NCBI RefSeq assembly: GCF_029263155.1
Contig: NZ_JAJCYB010000120.1
Location: 62,001 to 126,000 of the forward strand
Direction of reading: 5' to 3'
From: Pseudonocardia sp.
Lineage (GTDB): Bacteria > Actinomycetota > Actinomycetes > Mycobacteriales > Pseudonocardiaceae
Length of the DNA: 64,000 bases
Shown: piece after piece, positions 58,671 through 64,000 of the stretch
Position numbering within the stretch: position 1 is the stretch's first letter
Layout: each line of letters starts with the position of its first letter
Notes under the pieces: generated by a model
The model's input: the letters and a program-made list of their open reading frames with translations, nothing else
Database searches by the model: none
What the model was told of the DNA's origin: nothing
Made by a program: the position numbers and the translations under genes

Positions 58671-59624
58671 ATGTCGCGCGTGGCCGCCATCGACTGCGGG
58701 ACGAACTCGATCCGCCTGCTCGTCGCCGACGTCACCACCGGCGCCGACGGCACTCCCGGGTTCCGTGACGTGCACCGCGAGATGCGCATCGTCCGGCTCG
58801 GGCAGGGGGTCGACGCGAGCGGTGTGCTGGCGCCCGAGGCGCTGGAGCGCACCCGCGTCGCGCTGGCCGACTACACCGCGGTGCTGCGCCGCAAGGGCGT
58901 GGAGACGGTCCGGATGGTCGCCACGTCGGCCACCCGTGACGCGGCCAACCGCGAGGACTTCTTCGGCATGGTCCGCGACACCCTCGGCGTCGACGCCGAG
59001 GTGATCTCCGGCGACGAGGAGGCCCAGCTGTCGTTCGTCGGGGCGGTGGGCGACCTCGATACCGACGACGGCCCGTTCGTCGTCGTCGACGTGGGCGGCG
59101 GCTCCACCGAGCTCGTCGTCGGCGAGCTGACCGCGGGCGGCGCCACCGTCACCGCCGCGCGCTCGGTGAACGTCGGGTCGGTGCGTATCACCGAGCGCTG
59201 CCTGCACGGCGACCCGCCCACCGCCGAGGAGGTCGCGGAGGCCCGGAAGGTCACCGCCGGGATCCTCGACGAGGCGTTCGCGGCCGTGGCGGTGGACGCC
59301 GTCCGCACCTGGGTGGGCGTCGCCGGCACGATCACCACGCTCTCGGCCGTGGCCCAGGGGCTGCCGGAGTACGACCCGGCCGCCGTGCACCTGTCCCGGC
59401 TCACCGGCGCGGACCTGCACCGCACCGCCGAGGAGCTGCTCGGGCTGTCCCGGGAGGACCGGTCGAAGCACGGCGCGATCCACCCGGGCCGCATCGACGT
59501 CATCGGCGGGGGCGCGCTGATCGTCGACGTCCTGGCGCGCGAGCTGCGCGAGCGGGCCGGGATCGCCGAGCTGGTCGTCAGCGAGCACGACATCCTCGAC
59601 GGCATCGCCCGCTCGATCGCCTGA
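58671..59624 (+). CDS. ppx: Exopolyphosphatase / GppA phosphatase
   Basis: 317 residues, the short two-domain form. VAAIDCGTNSIRLLVADVTT is the phosphate-1 loop; FVVVDVGGGSTELVVGELTA the phosphate-2 region; SVNVGSVRITERCLHGD and VGVAGTITTLSAVAQGL complete the ASKHA fold. It removes phosphate from polyphosphate or pppGpp. ATG at 58671 with GAGGAG. Matches ppx2 at the end of the mycobacterial mfd-eno block. Confidence 0.95.
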   Translation: MSRVAAIDCGTNSIRLLVADVTTGADGTPGFRDVHREMRIVRLGQGVDASGVLAPEALERTRVALADYTAVLRRKGVETVRMVATSATRDAANREDFFGMVRDTLGVDAEVISGDEEAQLSFVGAVGDLDTDDGPFVVVDVGGGSTELVVGELTAGGATVTAARSVNVGSVRITERCLHGDPPTAEEVAEARKVTAGILDEAFAAVAVDAVRTWVGVAGTITTLSAVAQGLPEYDPAAVHLSRLTGADLHRTAEELLGLSREDRSKHGAIHPGRIDVIGGGALIVDVLARELRERAGIAELVVSEHDILDGIARSIA

Positions 59625-59644
59625 CCCTCCCGCCGTCGCGCACG

Positions 59645-59706
59645 TTGACGCCCCGACTCGCGCGCACGGACACCCCGACTCGCGCACACGGACGCCCCGA
59701 CTCGCG
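59645..59706. repeat. 22-bp tandem array, family A, locus 4 (three units, reverse orientation)
   Basis: CGACTCGC begins at 59654, 59676 and 59698, same 22-bp period, reverse orientation as at locus 3. It lies between the convergent ppx and S10 peptidase genes and abuts both stops. Confidence 0.93.
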
Positions 59707-59708
59707 GG

Positions 59709-61184
59709 TCAGGGGGTCACGAAGGCCGCCAGCTCGGCGGACTGGCGCACCCGGCTGGGCTCGTGCACGTACATCATGTGTCCGGCCTCGAAGTAGCTGA
59801 CCTCGATGTTGGCCCGCAGCTCGTCGGGCACGGGCAGGGCGGCGAGCGTGTGCTCGGTGGCCAGCCACGGGGTGGCACCGTCGTGGTAGCCGCTGGCGAC
59901 GTGCACGCGCAGGTGCGGGTTGGTGCGCATCGCCGCCGACAGCTTCCCGACGACGCTCACGGCGCGACCCTCGAAGTCCTTGTACGACCACGGGTGCACA
60001 CGGTCGGACAGGCCCTCGTAGGGCAGGTCGCAGGAGTAGCCCAACTCGCCGCGCAAGTAGGCGTTGATGGCCGCGGTGTACGGGCCCATCACGGCGGCGA
60101 TCGACGGGTCGTGGCCGACGCTCTCCCCCGTGTCGTCGGGCTCCCACCCGGTGAAGCGGCCGTCGATCCGGCCGACCGTGCGCCCCTCGTCGCGCAACAG
60201 CTCGCGGAAGAACCGCAGGTGCTCGATGCGCAGCCGGGCACGGCGGACGTAGGCCTCCGACAGCCCGGTCAGCCGGGCCAGGGTGGCGGCGACGCGGTCG
60301 CGGTCGCCCTGGGCCAGCCGCGAGCCGCGGGCCAGCGCCCACGCGTAGTCACCGGTGGCGAACCCCTCGGCCTCGGCGAGCACGTCGGCCAGGGGGCGGT
60401 CGCCGTGCCGGCCGTGGTGGTGGGCGATCGCGGCGTAGGTGGGCACGAACAGCGGGTAGGGCAGGTCGTTGCCCTCGTGGAAGCGGATCGTGCCCATGTC
60501 CAGCACGGAGGAGATGAGCATCAGCCCGTTGGGGAACATCCCGTGCCGGTCCTGCAGGTGCTCGGCCAGCGCGACGGCGCGCAGCGTGCCGTAGGACTCA
60601 CCGGCCAGGTACTTGGGGGAGCCCCAGCGCCCGTGGCGGGAGGTCCAGAGCCGGATCAGCTCCCCGATCGACTCGACGTCGGGCGCGTAGCCGTGGAAGT
60701 CCGCGGGCCGCCCACCCGCCGTCGCCCGCGAGTAGCCGGTGGAGACGGGGTCGACGAACACCAGGTCGGAGTGGGCGAGCAGGGACTCGGCGTTGTCCAC
60801 AAGCCCCCACGGCGGGCCGGTGAGCACGCCCGCGTCGCCCATCGCCACCCGCCGCGGCCCGAGCAGCCCCAGGTGCAGCCACACGCTCGACGACCCGGGC
60901 CCGCCGTTGAAGGCGAAGGTCACCGGACGGGTCGCCGGGTCGGCGTCGTCGAGGGTGTAGGCCACGGTGAAGATCTCCGCGTGCGGCTCGTGACCGTCGA
61001 ACACGCCGTCGGTGTGCTTCTCGTGACGCAGCACGGTTCGGCCCGCCGTCGCGGTGTAGGCGAGCTCGCCGGACGGGGTGCGTAGCGTGTGCCGCGTGGT
61101 GACGAGGTCGTCGGACGGTTTCTCGGGGGGCTTCGCGGGGGACGTGTCCGGCTCGGGGGGCTTGTCGTCGCTCACCTTCCGCAC
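59709..61184 (-). CDS. S10 serine carboxypeptidase-like protein
   Basis: 491 residues. FNGGPGSSSVWLHLGLLGPR near residue 92 is the oxyanion loop; LAGESYGTLRAVALAEHLQ near 195 holds the catalytic serine; VASGYHDGATPWLATEHTLA the aspartate; and YFEAGHMMYVHEPSRVRQS the histidine. The N-terminus is a Pro/Asp/Lys-rich segment without a signal peptide, so it may be cytoplasmic, as in other bacterial S10 proteins. GTG at 61184 or 61175 is possible. Its 5' end overlaps that of the divergent glycosylase gene. Confidence 0.9.
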   Translation of the reverse strand: MRKVSDDKPPEPDTSPAKPPEKPSDDLVTTRHTLRTPSGELAYTATAGRTVLRHEKHTDGVFDGHEPHAEIFTVAYTLDDADPATRPVTFAFNGGPGSSSVWLHLGLLGPRRVAMGDAGVLTGPPWGLVDNAESLLAHSDLVFVDPVSTGYSRATAGGRPADFHGYAPDVESIGELIRLWTSRHGRWGSPKYLAGESYGTLRAVALAEHLQDRHGMFPNGLMLISSVLDMGTIRFHEGNDLPYPLFVPTYAAIAHHHGRHGDRPLADVLAEAEGFATGDYAWALARGSRLAQGDRDRVAATLARLTGLSEAYVRRARLRIEHLRFFRELLRDEGRTVGRIDGRFTGWEPDDTGESVGHDPSIAAVMGPYTAAINAYLRGELGYSCDLPYEGLSDRVHPWSYKDFEGRAVSVVGKLSAAMRTNPHLRVHVASGYHDGATPWLATEHTLAALPVPDELRANIEVSYFEAGHMMYVHEPSRVRQSAELAAFVTP

Positions 61185-61878
61185 GGTAGGCGCTCTCGAC
61201 GCCGCACTGGTGGACTGCCGCGCCTGCCCGCGGCTGGTGGACTGGCGGGAGGCCGTCGCGCGGGAGAAGCGGGCGGCCTACCGGGACGAGGAGTACTGGG
61301 GCCGCCCCGTGCCCGGGATCGGGCCTGCGGACGCCCGCCTGCTGGTCGTCGGGCTGGCCCCGGCCGCGCACGGCGGCAACCGGACGGGCCGGATGTTCAC
61401 CGGGGACCGGTCCGGCGACGTCCTGTTCGCCGCCCTGCACGCCGTCGGCCTGACCAACCAGCCCACGGCCGTGCACCGCGACGACGGCCTGGAGCTGTAC
61501 GGCGTGCGCATCACCGCGCCCGTGCACTGCGCGCCGCCGGAGAACAAGCCGACCCCGGCCGAGCGCGACACCTGCGCCGCCTGGCTGCGCGCCGAGCTGG
61601 CGCTGCTCGCCCCGCGCGCGGTCGTCGTGCTCGGGGCGTTCGGCTGGCAGGCGCTGCTGCCGGTGCTCGCCGGGGCGGGCTGGACGGTGCCGCGCCCGCG
61701 GCCGCGGTTCGGGCACGGCGCCCATGTCGAGCTGGCCGGGCCGGGGCCGCTGCACCTGTTCGGCAGCTACCACGTCAGCCAGCAGAACACATTCACCGGC
61801 CGGCTCACGCCGGCGATGCTGGAGGACGTGCTGCGGGCCGCGGCGACCGCGGCGGGGCTCTACGCGCCGACGACCTGA
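61144..61878 (+). CDS. Uracil-DNA glycosylase, family 5 (UdgB-like)
   Basis: About 244 residues. VDCRACPRLVDWREAVAREK with the CxxC pair of the iron-sulfur cluster, PGIGPADARLLVVGLAPAAH, GGNRTGRMFTGDRSGD and GSYHVSQQNTFTGRLTP are family-5 signatures; further cysteines in VHCAPP and RDTCAAW complete the cluster. The enzyme excises uracil and hypoxanthine from DNA. The start is uncertain: GTG 61144 and TTG 61162 both precede the domain, and the former overlaps the divergent peptidase gene by 41 bases. Confidence 0.9.
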   Translation: MSGSGGLSSLTFRTVGALDAALVDCRACPRLVDWREAVAREKRAAYRDEEYWGRPVPGIGPADARLLVVGLAPAAHGGNRTGRMFTGDRSGDVLFAALHAVGLTNQPTAVHRDDGLELYGVRITAPVHCAPPENKPTPAERDTCAAWLRAELALLAPRAVVVLGAFGWQALLPVLAGAGWTVPRPRPRFGHGAHVELAGPGPLHLFGSYHVSQQNTFTGRLTPAMLEDVLRAAATAAGLYAPTT

Positions 61879-62261
61879 ACCCGCGGATCGACGGCCCGCA
61901 GTCGCGTGTCGCAGGTCAGGACGGTGGCGTTCTCGATGACGCCCACGGCGAGCATCAGGGCGTCGGGGAGGCGGAGGGACCGGTGTCCGGCTCGCAGCCG
62001 GGCTGCCGCCACGGCGACGTCCCGATCCACGACCCGTCCCGGGCCGAACAGCGACGTCAGCCGGGACACCATGTCGGCGAGCCGGTCGGGCCGGTCGCGA
62101 GCGGTCCACACGAGCGACTCGGCCAGCACCGATGCCGGGAGGACGAAGGTGTCCGCTCGCTCGCGGCAGGCGCCCAGGACGCGGCGGACGGCTGCGCCCA
62201 TCGTGTCCCGCGGATTGAGGAAGGCGAGGACCACGCTGGCATCGACGACTACCGCTCCCAC
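61860..62261 (-). CDS. VapC-type PIN-domain toxin
   Basis: 133 residues. The acidic PIN residues are in VVVDASVVLAFLNP (residue about 7), LPASVLAESLVW (Glu), LRLPDALMLAVG (Asp) and LTCDTRLRAVD (Asp). VapC toxins cleave tRNA or rRNA and are silenced by the cognate antitoxin. The GTG at 62261 overlaps the antitoxin gene by 13 bases. Convergent overlap with the glycosylase gene by 19 bases at the 3' end. Confidence 0.9.
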   Translation of the reverse strand: MGAVVVDASVVLAFLNPRDTMGAAVRRVLGACRERADTFVLPASVLAESLVWTARDRPDRLADMVSRLTSLFGPGRVVDRDVAVAAARLRAGHRSLRLPDALMLAVGVIENATVLTCDTRLRAVDPRVQVVGA

Positions 62262-62506
62262 TCGTCCCTCATCTCGTCGAGCTCCTGGCGGGTGCCCACC
62301 CACGGCATGGAGCCGGCGGTCTCCTCGAACAGCTCCCACCACGGGTCCCGCTCGCGGACCAGCCGGAACACCCCGTCCTCGACCACCTCGACGCGCAGCA
62401 CGTCACCGGGCCCGACGTTCGCCGCCCGGAGCGCGGCGACGGGCAGCGTGATCTGGTTCTTGCGGCTCACCTTCGTCGTCCGCCCCCGCTTTACTTCGAC
62501 GGTCAT
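62249..62506 (-). CDS. AbrB/MazE-family antitoxin
   Basis: 85 residues. A SpoVT/AbrB swapped-hairpin DNA-binding domain at the N-terminus (TTKVSRKNQITLPVAALRAA, NVGPGDVLRVEVVEDG). An acidic/aromatic C-terminus (WWELFEETAGSMPWVGTRQE) should wrap the toxin. Upstream and overlapping the PIN toxin, as expected of a vapBC pair. An inverted repeat spans its start codon and is the likely autoregulatory site. Confidence 0.9.
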   Translation of the reverse strand: MTVEVKRGRTTKVSRKNQITLPVAALRAANVGPGDVLRVEVVEDGVFRLVRERDPWWELFEETAGSMPWVGTRQELDEMRDEWER

Positions 62507-62516
62507 GGGTAAAGCG
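62487..62516. promoter_or_regulatory. Inverted repeat spanning the antitoxin start
   Basis: CGCTTTAC at 62487-62494 and GTAAAGCG at 62509-62516 form perfect 8-bp arms separated by 14 bases, with the antitoxin ATG (62506) between them. AT-rich for this genome, it is probably the operator bound by the toxin-antitoxin complex. Confidence 0.65.
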
Positions 62517-62575
62517 TATCAGGCGTCACCTGTCGGAAAGGCGTCAGATCGGTGTGGGAGTGGAAGCATGAGGAC

Positions 62576-63940
62576 ATGGCGCGCAACACGAGGATCGTCG
62601 TGGTCGGCGGCGGGTACGTCGGGATGTACACGGCCCTGCGGCTGCAGAAGAAGCTGCGCCGCTCCGAGGCCGAGATCACCGTCATCGACCCCCAGTCCCA
62701 CATGACCTACCAGCCGTTCCTCCCGGAGGCGGCGGCCGGCTCCATCGAGCCTCGGCACGTCGTGGTGCCGCTGCGGAAGGTGCTCAAGAAGTGCCACCAC
62801 CTCACCGGGCGGGTCGCGGCGATCAGCCACGCCTCCCGCGAGGTCACCGTCGAGGTCGCGGCCGGCCACGTCACCACGCTGGGCTACGACGTGCTGGTCG
62901 TCGCCCCCGGCTCGGTCGCGCGCACGCTGCCCATCCCCGGACTGGCCGAGTGCGGCATCGCGTTCAAGACCGTCGGCGAGGCCATCTACCTGCGCAACCA
63001 CGTGCTGTCGCGGCTCGACGCCGCCGCCACCAGCATCGACCCGGGCCTGCGGCGCCGGCTGCTCACCTTCTGCGTGGTCGGCGGCGGCTACGCCGGGGTC
63101 GAGGCCCTGGCCGAGCTGCAGGACATGGCCCGCTACGCCACCCGCTACTACCCGACGATCGAGCCCGACGACATGCGCTGGGTGCTCGTCGAGGCGGCCG
63201 GGCGGATCATGCCCGAGGTCGGTCCGACGATGGGCCGCTACACCGTCGAGCGGCTGATGGACGCGGGCATCGAGGTCTTCCTCGACACCCGGGTGCGGAC
63301 GATGGAGGGCGGCCACGTCGTCCTCGACGACGACACCGAGTTCGACACCGACACCATCGTCTGGACCGCAGGCGTCAAGCCGAACCCGATGCTGGAGCAC
63401 ACCGACCTGCCACGCGACTCCCGCGGGCGGATCGAGTGCAGCGCAGCGCTGCAGGTCATGGGCATGCCCGACGTGTTCAGCGCGGGCGACTGCGCCTCGG
63501 TGCCCGACCTGTCCAAGGACGACCCCGAGGCCAAGACCAGCCCGTCCGCGCAGCACGCGGTGCGGCAGGCCAAGCAGCTGGCCGACAACGTCGTCGCGCA
63601 CCTGCGGGACCGGCCGCTCACGGACTACAAGCACAGCTACGCGGGCTCCGTCGCGAGCCTGGGGCTGTACAAGGGCGTGGCGGAGATCTACGGCATCAAG
63701 CTGCGCGGCGTCGTCGCCTGGTTCATGCACCGGACGTACCACGTCAGCCGGATGCCCACCTGGAACCGGCGCATCCGCATCGTCGTGGACTGGACCTCCG
63801 CACTGTTCTTCGGCCGCGAGGTCGTGGCGCTGGGACAGATCAACGACCCCCGCGCCGACTTCACCCGCGTCGCGGGCGGCCCGCCGGCCGCACCGGCCGC
63901 CGAGCCGGAGTTCCCGATCGCGACGTCCCGCTCGGCCTGA
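62576..63940 (+). CDS. ndh: Type II NADH dehydrogenase (Ndh)
   Basis: 454 residues. FAD-binding VVVGGGYVGMYTALRLQKKL at the N-terminus, THMTYQPFLPEA-like MTYQPFLPEAAAGSIEPRH, NADH-binding FCVVGGGYAGVEALAELQDM near 165, IVWTAGVKPNPML and DVFSAGDCASVPD near 305. The C-terminal amphipathic region (GVVAWFMHRTYHVSRMPTWN, RRIRIVVDWTSALFFGREVV) attaches it to the membrane. It feeds electrons from NADH to menaquinone without pumping protons. ATG at 62576 follows GAGGA. Confidence 0.93.
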   Translation: MARNTRIVVVGGGYVGMYTALRLQKKLRRSEAEITVIDPQSHMTYQPFLPEAAAGSIEPRHVVVPLRKVLKKCHHLTGRVAAISHASREVTVEVAAGHVTTLGYDVLVVAPGSVARTLPIPGLAECGIAFKTVGEAIYLRNHVLSRLDAAATSIDPGLRRRLLTFCVVGGGYAGVEALAELQDMARYATRYYPTIEPDDMRWVLVEAAGRIMPEVGPTMGRYTVERLMDAGIEVFLDTRVRTMEGGHVVLDDDTEFDTDTIVWTAGVKPNPMLEHTDLPRDSRGRIECSAALQVMGMPDVFSAGDCASVPDLSKDDPEAKTSPSAQHAVRQAKQLADNVVAHLRDRPLTDYKHSYAGSVASLGLYKGVAEIYGIKLRGVVAWFMHRTYHVSRMPTWNRRIRIVVDWTSALFFGREVVALGQINDPRADFTRVAGGPPAAPAAEPEFPIATSRSA

Positions 63941-64000
63941 TCCGCCCGGCGCGGCCGCGCCGCCAGTGCTGGTGGCCTGCGCGGCGAGCCAGTACCGACA

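Noticed and set aside
63941..64000. Start of another gene or a tRNA at the right edge
   Set aside because: A GTG frame (VLVACAASQY...) is open to the edge, but 30 bases are too few to judge and no tRNA arms can be paired.

Overview
The window is high-GC actinobacterial chromosome, most likely Pseudonocardiaceae and Pseudonocardia-like. Supporting signs are very high GC at third codon positions, frequent GTG starts, ATGA/GTGA gene overlaps, leaderless promoters, an rpf gene, a Cvn conservon, a GTG-started mfd and the block mfd - SurA-like - mazG - lytic transglycosylase - eno - ftsB/divIC - DUF501 - ppx, which is close to the mycobacterial mfd-mazG-lpqU-eno-Rv1024-Rv1025-ppx2 block. There is no phage, insertion sequence, CRISPR array or rRNA. 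One tRNA gene (Gln, anticodon TTG) is present.

Layout. 1-6.1 kb: 5' part of glmU, a secreted L,D-transpeptidase, an OsmC peroxiredoxin, a histidine kinase/response regulator pair, and a poorly coding stretch with a gene remnant. 6.5-13.7 kb: amidohydrolase/deaminase with a NYN-domain gene, PaaI thioesterase, a DHA2-type drug exporter with one decayed and one intact marR, gamma carbonic anhydrase, a GerM-type lipoprotein and a membrane protein. 13.7-25.2 kb: a second kinase/regulator pair beside an iron-type alcohol dehydrogenase; a coxD-coxE-xdhC-like maturation operon; rpf; moaC-mog-moaE; an ECF sigma factor; a MobA-like nucleotidyltransferase. Much of this block concerns molybdenum-hydroxylase maturation, but no structural molybdoenzyme genes lie in the window. 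25.2-35 kb: two helicase-related genes bracketing a Cvn (nitrate-sensor/roadblock/DUF742/GTPase) conservon. 35-45.7 kb: tRNA-Gln, fatty acid desaturase, PIG-L deacetylase, an AbiEi/DUF559-like protein bracketed by two palindromic elements, DUF2277, DUF4394, a sugar dehydrogenase lipoprotein, tricorn protease and an ABC exporter. 45.8-64 kb: the conserved mfd-to-ppx block, interrupted by a decayed efeUOB iron-uptake locus, a TPR gene and an aidB-like gene; then an S10 carboxypeptidase, a family-5 uracil-DNA glycosylase, a MazE/VapC-type toxin-antitoxin pair and a type II NADH dehydrogenase.

The least ordinary content is non-coding. I see several families of short repeats: (A) tandem arrays with a strict 22-bp period and a CGCGAGTCGGG core at four loci between 52 and 60 kb, with shorter relatives at 6.3 and 24.3 kb; (B) a palindrome around CATGGGTTCG at 13.7 and 43.9 kb; (C) a perfect 18-bp-arm hairpin at 49.4 kb; (D) a roughly 61-bp nested palindrome present twice and flanking the AbiEi-like gene. 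Next to these are signs of gene decay: efeU, efeO and efeB collapsed by deletions into about 1.1 kb, a marR gene that has lost its middle behind an intact-looking promoter, and an alpha/beta-hydrolase stub. No complete novel multi-gene system could be demonstrated. The strongest leads are the 22-bp arrays, the palindrome-bracketed gene, the marR/exporter control region, an unusual ATA start for the MobA-like gene and a conserved-looking 75-residue protein of unknown function.
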